Assembly: GCA_030037875.1 (NCBI GenBank)
Contig: JASHPV010000056.1
Span: 1-15,779 of the forward strand
Origin: Thermoplasmata archaeon
Lineage (GTDB): Archaea; Thermoplasmatota; Thermoplasmata; Lutacidiplasmatales; UBA184
DNA length: 15,779 bases
Direction of reading: 5' to 3'
Of the stretch, positions 1-6,702 are shown piece by piece. The stretch's first letter is position 1. Each line of letters starts with the position of its first letter. Position numbers and translations under genes: made by a program. The notes beneath the pieces are model-generated. The model made no database searches. It saw only the letters and a list, made by a program, of their open reading frames with translations, and was not told the origin of the DNA.

Positions 1-1
1 G

Positions 2-559
2 GGCGCCGACGTGATGTACGGTAGCACCCACAAGTCGTTCCCGGGCCCGCAGGGAGGACTGCTCGTGACGGACCGCGAGGACCTCTTCGCCCAGCTCGAC
101 CCGGCCCTCGTCTGGCGCGTGTTCGACAACGCTCACTGGCACCGGATCGCCGCTCTCGGGCAGACGCTACTCGAGCTCGAGCGCTTCGGTCCCGAGTACG
201 CCCGCACGGTGGTCGAGAACGCCCAGGCGCTGGGCCGGGCGTTGAACGCCCGCGAGGTGCCGCTCGCCGCGGCCGACCAAGGATTCACCCGCTCCCACCA
301 ACTCCACCTCCTCGGTGAAGAGCTGGCCCGTCGATGGGGAGCCGGACCGGCCGCCGTTGCCCGACGGTGGGAACGACAAGGCCTGCTCACTGACCTCGTG
401 GGCCGGCTTGGCACGGCGGAGGTTACCCGGCTCGGGCTCCGCCCCTCTGACATGGAACGATTGGCGGACCTGCTCGTCCGCGCGGGTAGAGACCGGGCTT
501 CCGTTCGCGCGGAGGTCCGCGCGTGGCGCCACGAGTTCCCTCGTCAGCGCTTCGTGTAG
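2..559 (+). CDS. glyA: Serine hydroxymethyltransferase, C-terminal part (5' end outside window)
   Basis: This is the end of a pyridoxal-phosphate enzyme that interconverts serine and glycine with a tetrahydropterin C1 carrier in the cytosol. The reading frame is open from the first full codon. It begins GADVMYGSTHKSFPGPQGG, where the STHK-x-x-PGPQGG signature holds the lysine that binds PLP (residue 11 of the visible part). The remaining 170 or so residues match the C-terminal domain, including a DMERLADL helix near the end. About 185 residues are visible, compared with roughly 410-430 for the family, so more than half lies upstream. The gene converges with the surface-protein gene at 683. 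It ends at TAG 557-559 and is followed by a short T4 run at 564-567. The family call is firm. The true start and the preferred folate or methanopterin cofactor cannot be judged from this fragment. Confidence 0.9.
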   Translation, partial: GADVMYGSTHKSFPGPQGGLLVTDREDLFAQLDPALVWRVFDNAHWHRIAALGQTLLELERFGPEYARTVVENAQALGRALNAREVPLAAADQGFTRSHQLHLLGEELARRWGAGPAAVARRWERQGLLTDLVGRLGTAEVTRLGLRPSDMERLADLLVRAGRDRASVRAEVRAWRHEFPRQRFV

Positions 560-625
560 AGGGTTTTGGAACTCACGGACAAACGTCCGCTCGTCTCGGA
601 CGGGCTTCCCATATTCGAGAAACCC

Positions 626-637
626 AAAAAAAAGAAA
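626..637 (-). terminator. T-rich tract downstream of the surface-protein gene
   Basis: Read on the minus strand, this stretch is T3-C-T8, about 46-57 nt past the stop codon of the surface-protein gene at 683. Runs of T on the coding strand are the usual archaeal intrinsic termination signal. This is the clearest T run in any intergenic region of this G+C-rich window. Termination is inferred from composition only. Confidence 0.5.
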
Positions 638-660
638 GGCGAAAGAGGTTCGCGCGGGCA

Positions 661-676
661 GTCGCCGGGAGGCGAC
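661..676. repeat. Small perfect hairpin GTCGCC-GGGA-GGCGAC
   Basis: Six-base arms enclose GGGA, which on the plus-strand transcript would be a GNRA-type tetraloop. It lies between the convergent glyA-like and surface-protein genes, 7-22 nt past the latter's stop. It may help protect or define the 3' end of either transcript. A short G+C-rich stem can also arise by chance in such a genome. Confidence 0.35.
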
Positions 677-682
677 CCGGCG

Positions 683-2821
683 TCACGACGGCGGATTCGA
701 CCCGCCCGTCCCGCCGGTGGAACCGGACATACCGCCGGACCCCGAGGTCCCGCCCATGCCGCTGTCCATCGTGCCACCGCCCGATGTTCCGCCACCGGTG
801 CCACCCGTGGTCGTGTCGGTGCTTCCCTTCTCTGCCGGCGCCGCAGGGCTCCAGGGCTGCGCGGGCTGGGGCTTCGTGCCGCCCCAGAGTCCTCGGGCGA
901 CCAACGCCATGACGATCATTCCGATGATCGCCCCGAGAATGACCAGGAACGCTCCGGAACCGCCCGCGCCGAGGCCGGCGATGTTGAGTCCCGTACTATT
1001 GAAGTAGGTGAGCGGCACCCCGGCCAACACGGTCACCTGAACCTCGGCGGTGTAGTGTAGGAACCACGGCGTGGACAGGTTTAGGATGATCGTGTAAGCG
1101 CCTGGCACCTGAGCATGCCACGTTACCTGGTACGCATGCGAAGTGACGCCCGGCGAGTAGACCGGCGCCGTCAGGACAGCGTAGTTAGTCGAGTTGTAGA
1201 CCGTAAGGACAGCGCCCGTCACGAAATAGCCGCTGAAGTTGCCCGCGACGGTGATGACGCCCTCCGTGATGTTACCCGTCGGAGTCGAAATCTGGGGGTA
1301 CGGCGACGTGATGACCATGTAGCCGATGTGTGCGGTCACGGTGTTCGAGTTGTTGTAGGCGGTGTTGTTGTCCCAGTTGATCCAGAGCGAGATCTCCCAT
1401 TGGTTCTGAGGAAGAACCTCCCCGACGTAGGGGTTGCCGCATCCGTACGACCCGAAGGGGCACGGACCGGTGATCGACGTGGGAGCGCTACCCGTGAGGT
1501 TCGCCGCGGTCAGCTCGAAATAGAAGTCTGCCGACGTGGCCGTTAGATGCGTATGGAAGCTGAAAGGCACGATCGTCGTCCAAACCGTGAGACAGGAGTG
1601 TTGGAACGACTCCGGTCCACAGTTGACCGGCTGTAGGATCGATATGTTCAGCTGCTGCTGAAGGGCGTAACTTCCGGCCGCGTTCAGAGCGGTCATCGTG
1701 GCGTTCGTGAGCTGAACGGTCCACGTGATGTTGTACGGGAGCGCGAAGTACGAGAATCCGTTCGTGGTGAAGGAGGTCGTAAAGAACGCGCCGATCGAGA
1801 TCGGCGAGTACGGGAAGAACGAGATGTTCTGCACCGTGGCGCCCGCGACGACGACCGTTCCGGTCGTCGGGTTCGACTCGTTGACCGGCGGTACGCCCGG
1901 AACGACGACCTGGGTTCCTCCCAAGCCGATCACGAAGGAGTACGTCCCGTTGGTGAGACCGAAGGTGATCGTCGACGTATCGTCAATGATGGTCGCCCCG
2001 TTGACCGTGACGGACCAGTTGGTGCCGGCCGCCAGCCCGGTCTCGTTGAACTCGAGCGCGTACTGGGGGCTCGTGTGGAAAGTCACGAGCACGGCGGCGT
2101 CGGCCTGGGTGACGTTGCACCATGTGACGCCCGTCGCGTTCGCGCCGCATCCGGCACCCGGAGTGACGACGAAATCAAACCCGGGGACGGGCAGGACCGA
2201 GTAGGTGTAGTTCCCGTAGTAAGCCGTGCCGTTCCAGGTGTTGTTCAGGGTGAACACAATATCCGCAGGTGAATTGTTGGCGAGGGAGCTGTCCACGTCG
2301 TTGGCGATGTAAACCGCCCAGATTTGCCCGGGCGCGGCCGCGGGAAGTCCCGCTTCGGTGAAAGTGATCGTGTGCCATTGCACGAACGAGATGTGCACGG
2401 TTACGTTCAGTCCATCCACCGTCACGGCGCCGGACCCGGGGGTCGGGACGTAGCCGGTGGGGATGGTGGTGATCGAGAAGCCGTCGTGATTCGTTGCGTT
2501 GTAGGTTCCGTTCTCCACGGTGAAACTGATGTACGCGGTATGTCCAGTCGTGGCCGTCGTGTTGAACGTCACGGCCCATCCAGACGTGAGGGCCACGGCG
2601 GATAGTCCCGACTCCGAGAACGTGACGTTGTAATGGCCTAGCGGCAACGGGGGAGCGGCTGCGGAGTGCAACGCCGGCGCACCGCCCGGGTGAAGGGCCG
2701 ATGAGCCGGCTCCTAGGCTCACCGAGGACGCTACTGCGAACGCTGCGACAAGCATTGTCAGTGTGCCGATTATAAGTACGGCGTTCCGCAAGTTGCTCCC
2801 AACAGCAAATGGACGGGGCAT
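683..2821 (-). CDS. Large secreted, membrane-anchored surface protein with repeated F-x-E-x-G-L modules
   Basis: This is a 712-residue predicted surface protein of unknown function. A hydrophobic N-terminal segment (about residues 14-34) should direct export. At least three related modules follow, starting near residues 64, 150 and 254. Each has the pattern F-x-E-x-G-L, then W-x-V, then a T-rich strand ending in NGTY (YNVTFSESGL, HTITFTEAGL, YALEFNETGL). The ectodomain is rich in N-x-S/T sequons and in Asn, Thr and Tyr, as expected for a glycosylated archaeal envelope protein. A transmembrane helix at about 623-648 (GAFLVILGAIIGMIVMALVA) is followed by a 64-residue tail rich in Gly, Ser and Thr, predicted to be cytoplasmic. 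I chose ATG 2821 over the upstream TTG 2842, because a TATA box centred 25 bp upstream fits a leaderless transcript starting there. Base composition is visibly less G+C-rich than in the neighbours. Adhesin, S-layer accessory protein or receptor are all possible. Confidence 0.85.
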   Translation of the reverse strand: MPRPFAVGSNLRNAVLIIGTLTMLVAAFAVASSVSLGAGSSALHPGGAPALHSAAAPPLPLGHYNVTFSESGLSAVALTSGWAVTFNTTATTGHTAYISFTVENGTYNATNHDGFSITTIPTGYVPTPGSGAVTVDGLNVTVHISFVQWHTITFTEAGLPAAAPGQIWAVYIANDVDSSLANNSPADIVFTLNNTWNGTAYYGNYTYSVLPVPGFDFVVTPGAGCGANATGVTWCNVTQADAAVLVTFHTSPQYALEFNETGLAAGTNWSVTVNGATIIDDTSTITFGLTNGTYSFVIGLGGTQVVVPGVPPVNESNPTTGTVVVAGATVQNISFFPYSPISIGAFFTTSFTTNGFSYFALPYNITWTVQLTNATMTALNAAGSYALQQQLNISILQPVNCGPESFQHSCLTVWTTIVPFSFHTHLTATSADFYFELTAANLTGSAPTSITGPCPFGSYGCGNPYVGEVLPQNQWEISLWINWDNNTAYNNSNTVTAHIGYMVITSPYPQISTPTGNITEGVITVAGNFSGYFVTGAVLTVYNSTNYAVLTAPVYSPGVTSHAYQVTWHAQVPGAYTIILNLSTPWFLHYTAEVQVTVLAGVPLTYFNSTGLNIAGLGAGGSGAFLVILGAIIGMIVMALVARGLWGGTKPQPAQPWSPAAPAEKGSTDTTTGGTGGGTSGGGTMDSGMGGTSGSGGMSGSTGGTGGSNPPS

Positions 2822-2840
2822 AACCTCGGTGACTACTTTC

Positions 2841-2850
2841 AATACTTAAA
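2841..2850 (-). promoter_or_regulatory. TATA box for the surface-protein gene
   Basis: The minus strand reads TTTAAGTATT, close to the archaeal TATA consensus. Its centre lies about 25 bp upstream of ATG 2821, so the transcript would begin at or next to the start codon (leaderless). This placement decides the start codon for that gene. Confidence 0.65.
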
Positions 2851-2927
2851 CATGTCCCGGACAGGCCTCGACGGGCGTCCCACCCCGCCTAAGGAACGCA
2901 TGGTACCCCCGTTCGGGGATAGAAAAC

Positions 2928-3536
2928 TTGAGGCGAAGCAAAGGCCGCTCCCATCCGCTCGGTCACGAGAGAACGCGAGGTTCGCGTGCTCGCACCGGCT
3001 GGGTCGCCCTTACCGGGACGCCGGGGACGGGGAAGACGACCATCGCCCAGCGGCTCCGCATTTCGTTGCCCGTGGTTGAGGTCGGAGCGATCGCGCTCGA
3101 ACTCGGTGCGGCCACGCGACAAACTGGCCAACCGTTGACGGTTGATCTGCGGAAACTTCGCTCGGCGTTCGGCCGCTACCGCCGGCGACATCCCGCCGGC
3201 CTGATCGTCGGTCATCTCGCCCACCTCCTGCCGGTTTCCTATGCTATCGTGCTTCGCTGTCATCCGAGGGAACTCGAACGGCGGCTCCGCGGATCCCGCC
3301 GGCCCTCCTCCCAGGTGGTTTCGAACGTTCTGTCGGAGGTACTCGACACCGTCCTAGTGGAGGCCCTCGAGGGCGGAATCCCGGTCCGCGAGATCGACAC
3401 GTCGGGCCGCTCCCGGACTTCTGTGGCTCGGGAAGTGGAACAAATCGTGCGTCGCCGTCCTCCCCCCCGGTTCGGTCGGACGGACTGGCTCGCCGACCGT
3501 TGGGTCACCGAGCAGCTTTTGCGCCACCCACGCTGA
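2928..3536 (+). CDS. AK6/Fap7-type putative adenylate (nucleoside monophosphate) kinase
   Basis: The protein belongs to the AK6/Fap7 P-loop family. Members transfer phosphate from ATP to AMP-like acceptors, and in eukaryotes and archaea they also assist small-subunit ribosome maturation. The Walker A motif GTPGTGKTT is at residues 30-38. The VDLRKL segment (72-77) and GLIVGHLAHLLPV (91-103) match the family's substrate and lid region, and EIDTSG (155-160) precedes the last helix. The family is usually about 170-185 residues, and this protein has 202 if it starts at TTG 2928. That TTG is the only ATG, GTG or TTG in frame before the P-loop, leaving an unusual basic N-terminal extension of about 25 residues. 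The C-terminus also extends past the core. The gene ends 9 nt before the CDP-alcohol phosphotransferase, so the two are probably cotranscribed. The family call is confident and the start is not. Confidence 0.85.
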   Translation: MRRSKGRSHPLGHERTRGSRARTGWVALTGTPGTGKTTIAQRLRISLPVVEVGAIALELGAATRQTGQPLTVDLRKLRSAFGRYRRRHPAGLIVGHLAHLLPVSYAIVLRCHPRELERRLRGSRRPSSQVVSNVLSEVLDTVLVEALEGGIPVREIDTSGRSRTSVAREVEQIVRRRPPPRFGRTDWLADRWVTEQLLRHPR

Positions 3537-3545
3537 GCGCGACGC

Positions 3546-4250
3546 ATGGTGCTGGAAAGTTACCGCGCCCGCCTCGCACCGTACCTCGACCGTTGGGTTC
3601 GTCCCTGGTTGGGCTGGTCCCCGGCTTCGCTCACCTGGCTCGGTTTCGGCCTCCTCGTCGCCGCAGGCCTGCTCGCTCTATTCACCCGGTACGTTCCCTA
3701 CCTGTTCCTCGCCATCGCGGTTTTGATCTTTGCCGGCGGCGCGTTTGATCTCCTGGACGGAGAGGTAGCCCGGCGGACCCACCGGGCGTCGCTGCGCGGC
3801 GACTTCCTGGACCACGTGCTCGACCGATACGGGGACGTGGTCGTGGTCCTCGGCCTCGCCGCTTCGGGCTTTGCGGTCCCGTGGCTCGCCTTGGGGGCGC
3901 TCGTGAGCCTCCTTCTCGCCAGCTACATCGGTACCCAGGCACAGGCCGTCGGGGTCGGTCGCCTGTACCGAGGGCTCCTCTCGAGGGCCGACCGGTTGTT
4001 GCTCCTCTCGGCCGTCGCGTTCCTCGAGTTCCTGCTCGTCCTTCCGCCCTTGGTCCCCGGGACCTCGCTAGCCCACTTCCGGATCGCGGGGGTTTCGCTG
4101 ACCGTGTTCGACCTGCTGTTCGTCTACTTCGTGGTCGCCGGGCAGTGGACGGTGTTCACCCGGGCCCGGGAGGTCTGGAGGCGCCTTCCGCCGTCGCCGC
4201 CGGTCCCGCCGCCCCCGCCGGCTACCGTTCCACCGCCGCCCCCCCTTTGA
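3546..4250 (+). CDS. CDP-alcohol phosphatidyltransferase family membrane enzyme (archaetidylinositol-phosphate synthase candidate)
   Basis: This is an integral membrane enzyme that joins a CDP-activated lipid to an alcohol or alcohol phosphate in polar-lipid synthesis. The family signature D-x2-D-G-x2-A-R-x8-G-x3-D-x3-D is complete: D68, D71, G72, A75, R76, G85, D89 and D93, within FDLLDGEVARR and GDFLDHVLD. These aspartates bind the metal and the CDP moiety. About six hydrophobic segments span residues 28-205. The last 25 residues are almost pure proline blocks (PPSPPVPPPPPATVPPPPPL) and probably form a cytoplasmic tail. ATG 3546 follows the kinase stop by 9 nt with no clear ribosome site, suggesting translational coupling. 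The 3' end overlaps the convergent priL gene by 29 bp. In archaea this family includes synthases for inositol, glycerol and serine head groups, and the substrate cannot be read from sequence alone. Confidence 0.88.
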   Translation: MVLESYRARLAPYLDRWVRPWLGWSPASLTWLGFGLLVAAGLLALFTRYVPYLFLAIAVLIFAGGAFDLLDGEVARRTHRASLRGDFLDHVLDRYGDVVVVLGLAASGFAVPWLALGALVSLLLASYIGTQAQAVGVGRLYRGLLSRADRLLLLSAVAFLEFLLVLPPLVPGTSLAHFRIAGVSLTVFDLLFVYFVVAGQWTVFTRAREVWRRLPPSPPVPPPPPATVPPPPPL

Positions 4251-5325
4251 GACGGTAGTACTGCGTCGGCCGGACGAGGTTCGGGTCGAAGCATCGCGGG
4301 TCGGGCTCGCGGTCCGCCGGGTTCTCCGCCGTCGGATCCCCGTCCCGGAAGCAGAGTCCTTGGCTCCGGAGCGTCTCGCACGTTGGGGGTTCGTACCCTC
4401 GTCCCCCATCGCGCTGTGTGATGTGCTCGATCTGGTACCGAGAGATTCCCTCGTCGAAATCGGGAGCGCCTCGATAGGCGTCGACGATCGTGTCGAAATC
4501 CGCCCCGACGCGATGGAGGAAGGCGGCCAGGGCAAAGCGGCCGGAGTGGGACAGGTTCTCCCCCCTTTCCAGCATCCGGCGCATCTTGCGGATGCACGGC
4601 GGGAAGAACTCGGCCCGAAGGACCATCACGCCCCGGCGTTGCGTCGGCATCGGGACGCGCTGCGCCAGGTCGCGGAGGAAATCCACCTCGGACGCCTCGA
4701 GCCGGTTCCGGACGTCAGCGCCGAGCTCGGCCGGCGTGCTGGAGGAGAGACGGAGCCGGATCCCCTCCTGCAACAGACGCGCCGCGCGGGCCGGAGAGAC
4801 CTCGACCTCGCCGTGGGCGAGACGTTGGTGAACGAGCCGGAACTCGGGCTCGCGGAGTCCCGCGGAAAGCCGGAGATAGTCCGGGAGGGAGAATCGGTAC
4901 CCTCCGGCGGTTTGCTCGGCGGGAAATCCCAGCCGGCGAGCCACGCCGGTGAACTCGGCCGGCTGTCGCTCGGACACGGCCTCGAGCCGGTCGGCGGCCC
5001 GACGCGCCTCGGCGACGGACCAGCGCCGGGCGGGCGCCGAGGTGGACGCGACGGAGAGCAGGAGGCGTGCGTACATGAACGAAAGGAACCGCACGTCGGG
5101 GTCGGCCCGGTCAAGCTCGCCGAGCGCCGCGGTCCCGGTCGGGTCGTTCGCGGCGGCGCGCACCCGGATCCGCCCCAGCTCGCGAGCGGGGGCATACACC
5201 GGCGCCGTGAGCAGCTCGGCGAGCGACGGCGAGTATTCGGCGAGGAGCGCTTCCGCTCCGGGCAGGAACGGGTACTGGGCCCACAAGTCCCGGTCGGTTA
5301 CAGCCGGGGCGCTACGAATTGCCAT
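4222..5325 (-). CDS. priL: DNA primase large subunit
   Basis: PriL partners the catalytic small subunit PriS to make RNA or DNA primers at replication forks. The protein has 367 residues, the normal length. The helical N-terminal half includes DPDVRFLSFMYARLLL (75-90). The C-terminal domain has the four cysteines that ligate the 4Fe-4S cluster in this family: C244 (FFPPCIRKM), C316 and C325 (CETLRSQGLC) and C345 (DPRCF). FALAAFLHRVG (264-274) and YQIEHI (297-302) are also typical. I chose ATG 5325. The frame extends to 5403, but the extra residues lie in the 3' end of the protease gene and look non-homologous. The start overlaps the protease stop (5298) by 28 bp, implying coupled translation. 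The 3' end overlaps the opposite-strand lipid-enzyme gene by 29 bp. priS is not in the window. Confidence 0.92.
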   Translation of the reverse strand: MAIRSAPAVTDRDLWAQYPFLPGAEALLAEYSPSLAELLTAPVYAPARELGRIRVRAAANDPTGTAALGELDRADPDVRFLSFMYARLLLSVASTSAPARRWSVAEARRAADRLEAVSERQPAEFTGVARRLGFPAEQTAGGYRFSLPDYLRLSAGLREPEFRLVHQRLAHGEVEVSPARAARLLQEGIRLRLSSSTPAELGADVRNRLEASEVDFLRDLAQRVPMPTQRRGVMVLRAEFFPPCIRKMRRMLERGENLSHSGRFALAAFLHRVGADFDTIVDAYRGAPDFDEGISRYQIEHITQRDGGRGYEPPTCETLRSQGLCFRDGDPTAENPADREPDPRCFDPNLVRPTQYYRLKGGAAVER

Positions 5326-6635
5326 AGGAGCAGGAACACGATGAGGAGCGAGGCCGCGACGGTCATCTTGCCGGAGAAGATCTCGAGCTGACTCGCGGTC
5401 CACCCCTTGCGGACCCGCGCGGCGATCCCCGAGACCCAGTCCCGGAACAGGAGGTTCCCGTCGAGGGGGATCAACGGCAACGCGTTGGAGAGCCCTAGCA
5501 GGAGGTTCATCCAGGTGAGCCAGTACAGGAGGTTCGCGAGGACCCAGACGTTGTCCACGCCCAGGCCGGCCAGGGGGCCGGTCGCGCGATAGAAGCTCAA
5601 GCTCGGGCCGGTTACGGGCGATGCGCCCGCTGGCGGGAGAACGATCCAGGTCAGGAATCCGGTGAGCGCGCCCGAGGAGCTAGCCCACGGGGTGGCCATC
5701 GTGGTCAGCAATCCGGCGGGGGTCACGTAGCTCGGCTCGACGCCGAGAAAACCACGGCCGGCCACGTACGGCGAGGTGGCGAGCGTCACCGTGCCCGACA
5801 GGTACCGGCCCTGCGAGGCACTCCACCACGTCAGCGTCATCGATTGGCCCGGATGGCTGTTGTCTAGGATGTTGAGGAGAAGCGTGTTCGTGGTTGTTGC
5901 GGTGCCGTTGAGCCGCGTGATGATATCGCCGGCGTGGAGGCCAATCCCCGCGGCGGGCGTCCCTCCAACGACCTCCACGAGTCCGACGCCCGGCGCGACG
6001 GGCTGGATCGAGGAGGTCACTACAAGGGCCAGAAGTAGAAAGGTCACGGTCGCGATGAGGAAGTTCGCCAGAACACCGGCGGCGCCGACCCGGTCGCGGG
6101 CCCGGGGTGAGGCCGCCTGCATCTGGGTGTCGTCCTGCTCGACGAAAGCCCCGACCGGTACGACGAGCCACAGGATCCCCACGCTCTTGACGCCGATGTT
6201 CTGGGAGCGGGCCATGATGCCATGGAACAGCTCGTGGATCACGATGCCGATCACGATCGCCACGAGCCCGTAGCCGAGCGGGATGAACGGATTGATCCCC
6301 GGAAGCCCCAGCGCCTCGCTCGGCGTGGGGGCGCGTGCCGCGCCGATGCCGAAGGCGAGGACCGCCTCGATGGCCAAGACGACCACGATCAGCGCCATCG
6401 CCGCGGCGGCGAGAACCCGGCCAAGGTCGCCCATCGCCGACCAGAATCGCTTGAACCGGCCCAGGCGGTCCAAGAGACCGAGCCCCCGCTGGGTTTTCGT
6501 CATCAGCAGGGGTCCGAGCAGCGAGAGCGAGCGATCCGGACCGACCCGGCCGCTCCGATAGAGAACGATGACCACGAGGGCGTAGAGCGCGATCAGCGCG
6601 GCGAGAATTGCGTAGCCGACCCACGCCGCGAGCAC
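5298..6635 (-). CDS. M50-family (site-2 protease) membrane metalloprotease with PDZ domain
   Basis: This is an intramembrane zinc protease of the S2P/RseP class, which cuts membrane-anchored substrates within the bilayer. With GTG 6635 as start the protein has 445 residues. The zinc motif HELFH is at 134-138 in a membrane helix. The third zinc ligand lies in NALPLIPLDG (384-393), the family's second signature. A PDZ-like region lies between them at about 215-295 (GLVEVVGGTPAAGIGLHAGDI), and six or more further hydrophobic segments flank it. An upstream in-frame TTG at 6665 would add ten residues (MALDSKERNI). It lies inside a TATA-like stretch, while AGGAAAGGA just before the GTG resembles a ribosome site, so I prefer 6635 with modest certainty. 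The gene follows rtcB by less than 70 bp and overlaps priL by 28 bp. The substrate is unknown. Confidence 0.92.
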   Translation of the reverse strand: MLAAWVGYAILAALIALYALVVIVLYRSGRVGPDRSLSLLGPLLMTKTQRGLGLLDRLGRFKRFWSAMGDLGRVLAAAAMALIVVVLAIEAVLAFGIGAARAPTPSEALGLPGINPFIPLGYGLVAIVIGIVIHELFHGIMARSQNIGVKSVGILWLVVPVGAFVEQDDTQMQAASPRARDRVGAAGVLANFLIATVTFLLLALVVTSSIQPVAPGVGLVEVVGGTPAAGIGLHAGDIITRLNGTATTTNTLLLNILDNSHPGQSMTLTWWSASQGRYLSGTVTLATSPYVAGRGFLGVEPSYVTPAGLLTTMATPWASSSGALTGFLTWIVLPPAGASPVTGPSLSFYRATGPLAGLGVDNVWVLANLLYWLTWMNLLLGLSNALPLIPLDGNLLFRDWVSGIAARVRKGWTASQLEIFSGKMTVAASLLIVFLLLWQFVAPRL

Positions 6636-6661
6636 GATGTTCCTTTCCTTCGAGTCCAGAG

Positions 6662-6671
6662 CCAATATAGG
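6662..6671 (-). promoter_or_regulatory. TATA-like element before the M50 protease gene
   Basis: The minus strand reads CCTATATTGG in the short gap between the rtcB stop and the protease gene, about 31 bp upstream of GTG 6635. It could give the protease-priL pair its own promoter, separate from rtcB. The spacing is slightly long for a leaderless start, and the element is short. Confidence 0.35.
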
Positions 6672-6702
6672 TTCTGCTCGCGCCGACGGTCCATGAGGGC
6701 CG

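Noticed and set aside
2852..3079. 75-residue frame with ATG at the surface-protein/kinase divergent region
   Set aside because: It overlaps the kinase gene in another frame, shows no family features, and its later half is clearly a shadow of the P-loop region.
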